This document shows, piece after piece, positions 1-5,569 of a DNA stretch of 5,569 nucleotides. The first letter of the stretch is position 1; every line of letters starts with the position of its first letter. The notes under the pieces are model-generated. The model did no database searches and was not told the DNA's origin. It was given only the letters and a program-made list of their open reading frames with translations. The translations under genes and the position numbers were made by a program. Source of the DNA: Candidatus Aegiribacteria sp. (GTDB lineage Bacteria > Fermentibacterota > Fermentibacteria > Fermentibacterales > Fermentibacteraceae); contig JAIOSX010000074.1 in assembly GCA_021107345.1 (NCBI GenBank), positions 1-5,569 on the forward strand, in the 5' to 3' direction.

Positions 1-1043
1 ATGCAAATCCAGAGCTGGAACTGCATTCATTGCTCTGCAACAGGAACCTTGATCTTCTTATGAAGCAGAAGAAACTGTACGCTCCTTCAGTAACCGCCAT
101 AGCTTCGACACCAGGAGAGCGTCCTGAAGGTGTAATAACCGGTCAGGGAATCCTTCAGAAGGTTATTGACGGGGCAGATACGGTACTCAACGCCATTGTT
201 GGAAGCGCTGGACTGCGTGCCAGCCTTATCTGCAGGGACAGGGGTATTACGCTGGCACTTGCCAACAAGGAAAGCCTTGTAGTAGGCGGCGAACTGCTCC
301 GGGATCATATCACCGCCGGCTACGTCATTCCCGTTGACAGTGAACACAGTACGATATTCAGGTGCCTGCTTGGGGAACTTCGTCCCGTCAGAAGTATTAC
401 TCTGACGGCGAGCGGAGGGTCTGCGCGAGATATCCCTCTTGAGAAGCTGCAGACGGCGGGTGCCGATGATATCCTGAATCATCCCACCTGGGATATGGGC
501 GCCAGGATAACTGTTGACTCGGCGACCATGGTGAATAAGGCATTCGAGGTCATAGAAGCCAGATGGCTGTTCGGCGGTATACAGATTGATGTGGTTGTGC
601 ACCCCCAGAGCATAGTTCATTCTTCCGTAAGACTTGAGGATGGTTCCTGGAAAGCTCTTCTGGGCAAACCGGATATGAAGGTGCCCATTCAGTACGCCCT
701 GCAGTATCCCAGCAGTGAACTTGAACTGATATCCGATGATAATCCTCTTGACTGGGGAACACTTGAGTTCAGTGAGCTTGACAGACGTAGGTATCCTGCT
801 TTTGATACAGTTATTCGGGCCGGACAGGATGGGAAAACCTGGCCGGCAGCAGCGAACGCGGCAGATGAAGTGGCTGTTGCGGCATTTCTTGCGCGAAAGA
901 TTAGCTTCGGAGATATTACCATGGTTATAGAAGAGGTACTTGCCGGTCATAAGGCTTTGGAGATCACTGACCTTGAGACCGTTATGGAGGCTGACAGGGA
1001 ATCGCGGGTTGAAGCGGAAAAGATTGTGAGAAAGCTATGCTGA
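1..1043 (+). CDS. dxr: 1-deoxy-D-xylulose 5-phosphate reductoisomerase, 5'-truncated by window edge
   Basis: DXR (IspC) is the cytoplasmic enzyme that converts 1-deoxy-D-xylulose 5-phosphate to 2-C-methyl-D-erythritol 4-phosphate with NADPH and a divalent metal, the first committed step of the MEP isoprenoid pathway. The reading frame is open from base 3, with bases 1-2 ending a cut codon. The first visible residues (A-N-P-E-L-E-L) align with about residue 23 of E. coli Dxr, so the N-terminal GSTGSIG nucleotide-binding loop lies outside the window. The TTG at 30 is internal, not the true start. Visible hallmarks are LANKESLV, the metal-site motif PVDSEH (330-347), the loop HPTWDMG (480-500) with its conserved Trp, the NKAFEVIEA metal/substrate motif (534-560), HPQSIVHS and LGKPDMKVPIQ. 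Oddity: the usual SGGPFR reads SGGSAR at 411-428. The visible part is 346 codons, so the full protein would be about 368 residues, slightly short for the family. The stop overlaps the rseP start. Family assignment is very secure. Confidence 0.97.
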   Translation, partial: ANPELELHSLLCNRNLDLLMKQKKLYAPSVTAIASTPGERPEGVITGQGILQKVIDGADTVLNAIVGSAGLRASLICRDRGITLALANKESLVVGGELLRDHITAGYVIPVDSEHSTIFRCLLGELRPVRSITLTASGGSARDIPLEKLQTAGADDILNHPTWDMGARITVDSATMVNKAFEVIEARWLFGGIQIDVVVHPQSIVHSSVRLEDGSWKALLGKPDMKVPIQYALQYPSSELELISDDNPLDWGTLEFSELDRRRYPAFDTVIRAGQDGKTWPAAANAADEVAVAAFLARKISFGDITMVIEEVLAGHKALEITDLETVMEADRESRVEAEKIVRKLC

Positions 1044-2272
1044 GTGTTATAGCCATTATCTTCGGACTGGGTGTGATAGTGTTTTTTCACGAGATGGGAC
1101 ATCTCCTCATGTCAAAGGCTGTGGGCCTGGATGTTCCACGCTTTTCCATAGGTTTCCCGCCACATATTCTCAAAAGGAAAGTAGGCACAACGGAATACTG
1201 CATAGGAGTGATACCTCTGGGGGGATACTGCAAGGTTAATCTCGGTACTACGGGCGAACCGATTACTGATGTCTCATGGTTCAGACGAGCTCTTGTAGCT
1301 CTTGCCGGTCCCTTTGCTAACCTTGTACTCACCACACTGATACTTATAACCATATTCGGCATTGTAGGGTGGGATATAGATATAGCCCCGGCAGTTGTAG
1401 GTAATGCGGACAATCCCCTCGGTCTGTGTGTGGGAGATACCGTCCTTTCCGTAAACGGTTATCCCGTTGCAGATTATTATGACATGCTCAATATGATGTA
1501 TTCCACTACCAATGGTACACTGACTGCTGCAACAGCAGATGGAATGCTTGAGATGGAATACTCCCTTCCAATTGAAACCGTTCCTTTTCATGCCCTTATC
1601 CCTGTGGTTATAGGTGAAGCTATGGTGGGCTTTCCGGCATACGAATCCGGGATAAGAGCCGGAGATATCATAACTTCCGTCGATGGAATACCTGTTAACA
1701 TATGGCATGATTTCCAGTCTCTGGTGACAGGTAATACTGAAGAGCTCGAAATTGAGTTCGTCCGAAACGGCAACGTTGACACAGCTTATGTAACCCCTGG
1801 AGAGTACGATGGCAGAATTCTGACAGGCGTTACCGTTCAGCTTCCTTCAGAGAGGATCCGGATTCCGTTCTTTAAAGCCATTGTGGAGGGAGTAAGATCA
1901 GCAGGTGAGGGTACCGTATATGTATGTACTACACTCTTCAGACTGTTTAAGAAACCTGCGGAGCTGGCCGAGAGTTCAGGAGGCCCCATTTATGTGGCTG
2001 AAACCCTGGGACAGCAGGCCCGATCGGGATTACCCAGTTACCTGTACACTCTCGCAAGTATATCCATGGCGATAATGGTGTTTAATCTTCTTCCAATACC
2101 TGTGCTTGACGGAGGACACGTTGTCATCCTCATCATAGAGGGTATCAGGGGAAAACCCATTTCAAAGAAGAATGTTCAGCTGATCCAGCAGACCGGAATG
2201 ATAATCATTCTGATGATCTTCCTTCTGATAGTCTTCAAGGATATTTCCAGAGTTGTAACCAGAGTCCGATAG
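1037..2272 (+). CDS. rseP: RseP-type site-2 intramembrane zinc metalloprotease with two PDZ domains
   Basis: Membrane-embedded M50 protease that in characterised relatives cuts transmembrane segments of anti-sigma factors and remnant signal peptides after a first, site-1 cut. The 411-residue product is a little shorter than E. coli RseP (450). The zinc motif HEMGH is at residues 18-22 in the first membrane helix, followed by FSIGFPP and the membrane-associated loop PLGGYCKV. A second hydrophobic segment follows RRALVALAGPFANLVL. Two tandem periplasmic PDZ-like domains follow, with carboxylate-binding-loop/GD signatures at about 129-134 (GLCVGD) and 205-210 (GIRAGD). The third zinc ligand lies in NLLPIPVLDGGH (350-361, Asp358), and a final hydrophobic helix ends in FKDISR, close to the E. 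coli C-terminus. All catalytic residues are present. ATG 1037 overlaps the dxr stop as ATGCTGA, and I see no strong Shine-Dalgarno, which suggests translation coupled to dxr. Substrates cannot be read from this window. Confidence 0.96.
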   Translation: MLSVIAIIFGLGVIVFFHEMGHLLMSKAVGLDVPRFSIGFPPHILKRKVGTTEYCIGVIPLGGYCKVNLGTTGEPITDVSWFRRALVALAGPFANLVLTTLILITIFGIVGWDIDIAPAVVGNADNPLGLCVGDTVLSVNGYPVADYYDMLNMMYSTTNGTLTAATADGMLEMEYSLPIETVPFHALIPVVIGEAMVGFPAYESGIRAGDIITSVDGIPVNIWHDFQSLVTGNTEELEIEFVRNGNVDTAYVTPGEYDGRILTGVTVQLPSERIRIPFFKAIVEGVRSAGEGTVYVCTTLFRLFKKPAELAESSGGPIYVAETLGQQARSGLPSYLYTLASISMAIMVFNLLPIPVLDGGHVVILIIEGIRGKPISKKNVQLIQQTGMIIILMIFLLIVFKDISRVVTRVR

Positions 2273-2274
2273 AA

Positions 2275-2342
2275 ATGGGGTCGGATCTTGAATTTTGGCA
2301 TTTAATTTGTAACAAATGCCAAAATTCAAGATCCGACCCCAT
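2275..2342. repeat. 68-bp perfect palindromic element (29-bp arms, 10-nt loop)
   Basis: The left arm 2275-2303 is the exact reverse complement of the right arm 2314-2342, with loop AATTTGTAAC at 2304-2313. The outer part is G/C-rich (ATGGGGTCGGATC) and the inner part A/T-rich. An alternative tip can form from ATTTG-TAA-CAAAT (2305-2317), so the apex could slip. It starts 2 bases after the rseP stop and ends 1 base before the stop of the reverse-strand lipoprotein gene. In RNA from either strand it would give a very stable hairpin, so it may end or stabilise both convergent transcripts. No U-tract follows either arm, so it is not a classical intrinsic terminator. The perfect arms and the GGGGTC outer end resemble, from memory, the dispersed GGGGTC-ended palindromes found with REP-associated tyrosine transposases (IS200-like Y1). 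That would make it a REP/MITE-type mobile repeat. One copy alone cannot prove mobility. Confidence 0.85.
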
Positions 2343-2343
2343 G

Positions 2344-2658
2344 CTAATACTGGCATGATGGAACTGGAGGTTCAAGAACTGCGATAGTATCGGCTATACA
2401 GGTATAAAGGTAAGCCCATGTTTCCGGATTCGATTCGCATGATTCTATCAGAGAGAGTAATTCACTGTCCTCCGGCTTTTCCGGGCGAAGACTGTCACCT
2501 GGTTGCAGAACCCAGTACCTCGCGAGAATTCCTGCCCATTCCCGGAGTTCACTCTTCCTGTTATCTGGGATAGCACTGTAAGAATCGGGTTCGTCGCAGG
2601 ATGTAAGGGTAATAAGAGCGATTATAAACGAGATTATGATAATTGTGTATATTCGCAT
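2344..2658 (-). CDS. small lipoprotein of unknown function
   Basis: I do not recognise the family. The 104-residue product begins with a short positive N-terminus (M-R), then a strongly hydrophobic Ile-rich stretch (residues 3-17) and a canonical lipobox LTSC at 18-21. It should be exported, lipidated on Cys21 and cut by signal peptidase II. The mature part is about 84 residues, acidic and Pro/Glu/Ser-rich, with three further cysteines (74, 87, 102) and a Trp-containing centre (EWAGILARYW, 40-49). Position +2 after the lipidated Cys is Asp, which retains lipoproteins in the inner membrane in enterics, though that rule may not hold here. A clear Shine-Dalgarno AGGAG lies 5 bases before the ATG and supports this start and strand. 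The stop lies one base from the palindromic element, so the C-terminus may have been shortened by it. The gene converges on rseP and diverges from the large outer-membrane protein gene. Confidence 0.8.
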   Translation of the reverse strand: MRIYTIIIISFIIALITLTSCDEPDSYSAIPDNRKSELREWAGILARYWVLQPGDSLRPEKPEDSELLSLIESCESNPETWAYLYTCIADTIAVLEPPVPSCQY

Positions 2659-2663
2659 TGTAA

Positions 2664-2668
2664 CTCCT
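2664..2668 (-). promoter_or_regulatory. Shine-Dalgarno of the lipoprotein gene
   Basis: The plus strand reads CTCCT, which is AGGAG on the minus strand, 5 bases upstream of the ATG at 2658-2656. It fixes both the start and the coding strand of this small gene. Confidence 0.8.
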
Positions 2669-2718
2669 GTTCTACCGGGAACCCTGGCAGTATAGTCGAA
2701 CTATGAATGTCAGAACAG
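2667..2718. promoter_or_regulatory. probable symmetric bidirectional promoter/operator region
   Basis: In the 77-bp gap between divergent genes the plus strand carries TATAGT at 2691-2696 and the minus strand TATACT at 2694-2689, so two -10-like hexamers share the core TATA. The inverted repeat CTGTTCT (2667-2673) / AGAACAG (2712-2718) has the same symmetry axis, between 2692 and 2693. Its TGTTCT hexamers therefore fall exactly 17 bp upstream of the -10 on each strand. TGTTCT is a poor match to the sigma70 -35 consensus, so it may instead be the two half-sites of a regulator, or a -35 for another sigma factor. Predicted transcript starts near 2703 (+) and 2682 (-) would give short leaders of about 33 and 24 bases. 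A short palindrome ATAGT-CGA-ACTAT (2692-2704) also overlaps. The -10 calls are reasonable; activity is inferred. Confidence 0.45.
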
Positions 2719-2726
2719 TGTTATCT

Positions 2727-2731
2727 GGAGG
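2727..2731 (+). promoter_or_regulatory. Shine-Dalgarno of the peptidase-propeller-barrel gene
   Basis: GGAGG lies 4 bases before the ATG at 2736-2738, followed directly by M-K-K and a hydrophobic signal sequence. This fixes the start of the long open frame. Confidence 0.85.
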
Positions 2732-2735
2732 TTAA

Positions 2736-5569
2736 ATGAAAAAGGCATTAATCATTTTCCTGCCTGTTCTCTTCTCGATCTGTTTCGCAACTTCCTTCGG
2801 ACGCAGCAAAGTCCAGGTAAGCGAGCAGGAATGGTGGGAGATCCAGGGAAGGCATTTCACCATCTATTTCCCTCAGGGAGGTGAAATTCCGGCGGAGACT
2901 CTTCTTGTTCATACAGAGAGAGAATTACTTGAGCTGTCCGAGGAGTTCAATTACATGCCGGAGGAACCGATACCTATCGTGCTTTATCTTTCCCCTGGCG
3001 ATTTCAGACAGACTGATATCAATCCCTACGAAATACCACAGGGAGTCGGAGGATTCACTGAATTTTACAAAGGCAGAGTAGTAATACCCTTCACAGGTTA
3101 CTGGTCAGAATTTCGCCATGTAATAGCCCATGAACTTAACCATGCTTTCATCTTCGATATGCTTTACAAGCGTTCCCTGCTTAACATTATTACCGGAGGC
3201 ACTCCTCTCTGGATGATGGAAGGTCTTGCCGAATACACATCCCTCGGCTGGGATGCGGCTTCCGAAGCCGAATTCAGAGATATGGTCATCTCTAATCAGA
3301 TCGTTTCCATTGATGAGCTTTCCAGAAGAAGGGATTATCTTGTTTACCGTGAAGGACAGGCAATTTACCATTTTATGAATGAAAGGTATGGTAACGAGAA
3401 GTACAGGGAATTCGTTCAGCGTATCAATACCCGGGGTAGTAGAGATTACGATTCAAACACGGAGAGTAGTTCTTCAGATGGACAGCAAAGAGCTGGGGAC
3501 CCCTTCAATGCAGTATTCGGCATGTCCAGTGTTCAATTCAGTGAAAAATTCATGGAATGGGCACGTGAAACATACTGGTCCGAGCTGGCCTGCTGTGAGA
3601 GTCCCAGTGATATCGCAAACGCCATTTACAGGGACAATGAAAGAATAGCGCAGATGAATTCCATAATATCAAGTGATGGAAGATTTATTGCAGGTGTTGA
3701 ATATCATCACGCTCATTTCGCAGTGACCGTCAGATCGACCGTGACAGGTGCAGTAGAAGAAAGACCGTTTGTATCCGGTGGAATCTCCGATGTTTCAATA
3801 TCACCTATGTATCGGATATGCAGTTTTTCCCCATCTACCGATTCCATAGTAGTAGCTGTACAATATGTATCCGGAGATCAGCTTATCATCTGTTCTGATG
3901 GAAAAAAGGAAAATCTCCCCTTTGAACTTGACCTGATACGCGATCCGGTCTGGTCTTCCTGTGGCCGGTATATCGGATTTGTTGGTATGGTCAGTGGTCA
4001 GCTGAATATTTACGTCTGGGATATGCTGGAACAGGAGCTATCACAGATCAACGACGATATATCCGGGGAACGAGATCTATCCTGGACAGGTAACAGAATT
4101 CTTTGTGCTGCTGAATCAGTCAATGGAGAAACGAGAATAATTGAATACACCCTGGAAGGTGAATCCGTTACAGTATTATCAGATTCTTCTGAGATCAGAT
4201 ATCCCATAAGTGTTCCGGATGGGATTCTCTTCATGTCTAACATGAACGGTTTTCCTGACCTTTACCTGTTCCAGGATGGAACCGATGAGATTGTCCGCCT
4301 TACAGCCCTTTACCGAACCATAGGTTCCCCCTCCTGGGCTGATTCCTCCGATATACTAACCTTCGTTGCCAGTGACTGGAGTGGAACCGGTGTTTTTCTT
4401 GCATACAATATTACAGACAGACGGGTGATCGCATGTGAGCACGGGGCTTTTCATGTAACTACAGATGGAACAGAAAACAGGCTCATTCCCGAATATTATC
4501 CAATCACTGATTCAACGGTGACATCAGAGCAGCGCGGTAGTTCAGGATCTCAGGACCTGACAGTTTCATCCGAATTGATCCATGAAGCTGCTCCGTCAGA
4601 TGATATATCCGACCAGTGTAATGAGGATGAGTTCCAGTGCAGCATTTCCCCCTACACTCCAAGACTGACAATAGATTACGCCAGCGCTATGGCAGCATAC
4701 GACTCGTATTTAGGCATTTCTGGATACACTCAGTTCATTCTCAGCGATATTCTTGCTCACCATCAGATAATTGTGAATACGAATCTGAACGGAGGCAGTC
4801 TCAGTGATGTGGATGTGGCTGTTTTCTATGCCTATCTTCCGCATCGTACCGATTTCGTTTTTGGTCTTATGCGGCAATCTTACAGGCATCTGTTTAAGTT
4901 TGCCGATGGTCATTATGAAGAGGTCAGAGATATCGATATGGGCGGATTTACTCTGGCCAGATATCCGTTCAGCCCATCATTCAGGATCAACGGTTCTCTG
5001 GAGTACAGGCATTTAAGCCGAACCGGAACCTGGAATTCACTTGCAGATCTTGATGAGGATATCATCTCCGTACAGGCCGGGATTGTCTTTGACAATGCCC
5101 TTTGGGGAAGTGTTGGCCCACGTGTTGGAAGCAGATTCAGTGTCATGGGTGAATACGCTCCATCTATTTCAGGATCAGCAAGTTACAGTACAATTATGCT
5201 TGATCTGAGAAATTATCTGTGGGTTTCCAGAAGGGTGACATTCGCCACAAGGCTGGCGGCCGGAACAAGCTGGGGTTCCGATGCGCAGAATTTCTTTCTT
5301 GGCGGCGCAATCCCTCACAGGTTGCTATGGGGAGAAGTCGATACCATAGACGACCTTCTTGGTTTTTATACAAACCCTGGTGCCATACTGAGAGGTTATA
5401 ATTATGCCAGTATTAAGGGGCGCAGATACGGCCTTTTTACAGCTGAGTTGAGAGTACCCTTCGTAAATACACTGGCACTTGATGCACCCCTTCCGCTTAC
5501 TTTCAGAAACGGAAGAGGTGTCATGTTCTTCGATATTGGCTGCGCCTTCGATGATCTTTCCAGTTTTCA
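2736..5569 (+). CDS. exported peptidase MA / TolB-like propeller / Omp85-like barrel fusion, 3'-truncated by window edge
   Basis: One frame stays open for 944 codons to the window end. Residues 1-20 form a signal peptide (MKK, hydrophobic core, possible cuts after Ala18 or Ser20). Residues about 35-305 resemble a peptidase MA-like gluzincin: HELNH at 132-136 supplies two zinc ligands and the catalytic Glu133. PLWMMEGLAEY at 157-167 should supply the third ligand, probably Glu162. The family-typical YREGQAIYHFMNERYG and FGMSSVQFSEKF follow. Residues about 307-580 look like a six-bladed PD40/TolB-type propeller, with SPSW/DPVW blade starts near 403 and 531. A Ser/Asp/Glu-rich linker (about 580-635) leads to YTPRLTIDYASA (about 640) and alternating beta strands of an outer-membrane barrel. 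The Omp85 loop-6-like motif L-R-G-Y-N-Y (885-890) and ELRVPF follow; the last strands lie outside the window. The soluble domains are expected in the periplasm, anchored to the outer membrane. I see no POTRA domains, so this is not ordinary BamA. Substrate and role are unknown; the activity is inferred from motifs. Confidence 0.88.
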   Translation, partial: MKKALIIFLPVLFSICFATSFGRSKVQVSEQEWWEIQGRHFTIYFPQGGEIPAETLLVHTERELLELSEEFNYMPEEPIPIVLYLSPGDFRQTDINPYEIPQGVGGFTEFYKGRVVIPFTGYWSEFRHVIAHELNHAFIFDMLYKRSLLNIITGGTPLWMMEGLAEYTSLGWDAASEAEFRDMVISNQIVSIDELSRRRDYLVYREGQAIYHFMNERYGNEKYREFVQRINTRGSRDYDSNTESSSSDGQQRAGDPFNAVFGMSSVQFSEKFMEWARETYWSELACCESPSDIANAIYRDNERIAQMNSIISSDGRFIAGVEYHHAHFAVTVRSTVTGAVEERPFVSGGISDVSISPMYRICSFSPSTDSIVVAVQYVSGDQLIICSDGKKENLPFELDLIRDPVWSSCGRYIGFVGMVSGQLNIYVWDMLEQELSQINDDISGERDLSWTGNRILCAAESVNGETRIIEYTLEGESVTVLSDSSEIRYPISVPDGILFMSNMNGFPDLYLFQDGTDEIVRLTALYRTIGSPSWADSSDILTFVASDWSGTGVFLAYNITDRRVIACEHGAFHVTTDGTENRLIPEYYPITDSTVTSEQRGSSGSQDLTVSSELIHEAAPSDDISDQCNEDEFQCSISPYTPRLTIDYASAMAAYDSYLGISGYTQFILSDILAHHQIIVNTNLNGGSLSDVDVAVFYAYLPHRTDFVFGLMRQSYRHLFKFADGHYEEVRDIDMGGFTLARYPFSPSFRINGSLEYRHLSRTGTWNSLADLDEDIISVQAGIVFDNALWGSVGPRVGSRFSVMGEYAPSISGSASYSTIMLDLRNYLWVSRRVTFATRLAAGTSWGSDAQNFFLGGAIPHRLLWGEVDTIDDLLGFYTNPGAILRGYNYASIKGRRYGLFTAELRVPFVNTLALDAPLPLTFRNGRGVMFFDIGCAFDDLSSF

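Noticed and set aside
30..32. TTG at 30 as the start of dxr
   Set aside because: The frame is open back to the window edge, and the residues before TTG (A-N-P-E-L-E-L-H-S) align with the family, so the real start is upstream of the window.
87..950. A 287-codon open frame on the minus strand opposite dxr
   Set aside because: It lies entirely antisense to an unmistakable dxr. Its product has no recognisable domain or signal, and its openness follows from codon composition of the real gene.
1274..1708. A 144-codon minus-strand open frame opposite rseP
   Set aside because: The plus-strand rseP frame is complete with all its motifs. The antisense product is an unrecognisable Tyr/Gly/Ser mixture without a supported start.
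2275..2342. Classical Rho-independent terminator
   Set aside because: The hairpin is strong but neither side is followed by a U-tract, and the arms are longer and more perfect than typical intrinsic terminators. I call it a palindromic repeat with possible 3'-end function instead.
2503..2706. A 67-codon plus-strand frame opposite the lipoprotein gene and running into the promoter region
   Set aside because: The minus-strand frame has a lipobox and a Shine-Dalgarno. This one has no ribosome site, domain or signal peptide and would cover the divergent promoter.
3105..3371. Open frame on the minus strand over the HELNH region, and similar short frames up to 5401
   Set aside because: All lie within the continuous 944-codon frame, which has a signal peptide, ribosome site and coherent domains throughout.
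2736..5569. Calling the large gene bamA or tolB
   Set aside because: It lacks POTRA domains and carries an N-terminal gluzincin peptidase. It also lacks the TolB N-terminal domain. Either symbol would mislead.

Overview
The window looks like chromosomal DNA from a diderm (two-membrane) bacterium of moderate GC content. It encodes an MEP-pathway isoprenoid enzyme, a RseP-type site-2 protease, a lipoprotein with a lipobox, and a very large exported protein ending in an Omp85/BamA-like outer-membrane barrel. The peptidase-propeller-barrel architecture is one I associate with Gemmatimonadota, the Fibrobacterota/Bacteroidota superphylum and several uncultured candidate phyla rather than Pseudomonadota. 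No taxonomic marker is present, so that placement is inference.

Layout. (1) 1-1043 (+): dxr, lacking about the first 22 codons because the window starts inside it. (2) 1037-2272 (+): rseP, overlapping the dxr stop by 7 bases (ATGCTGA) and so probably co-transcribed and translationally coupled. (3) 2275-2342: a perfect inverted repeat with 29-bp arms and a 10-nt loop, placed between two convergent stop codons with 2 and 1 spare bases. (4) 2344-2658 (-): a small orphan lipoprotein. (5) 2659-2735: a 77-bp divergent intergenic region with back-to-back -10-like hexamers, symmetric 7-bp flanking repeats and a good Shine-Dalgarno for each gene. (6) 2736-5569 (+): one open frame of at least 944 codons that leaves the window. 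It encodes a signal peptide, a peptidase MA-type gluzincin domain, a TolB/PD40-like beta-propeller and most of an outer-membrane barrel.

How they fit together. dxr and rseP next to each other is the core of a widespread bacterial envelope/isoprenoid cluster (often uppS-cdsA-dxr-rseP-bamA). Here the bamA position after rseP is not filled by a POTRA-barrel protein. Instead there is a palindromic repeat, a reverse-strand lipoprotein, and then a protease-propeller-barrel fusion. The most interesting items are the perfect palindrome, the symmetric bidirectional promoter region and the multidomain outer-membrane protein. The fusion resembles architectures I recall from other phyla but has no function I can state with confidence. 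There is no gene-free stretch over 300 bases, and I saw no RNA gene, CRISPR array or transposase gene.
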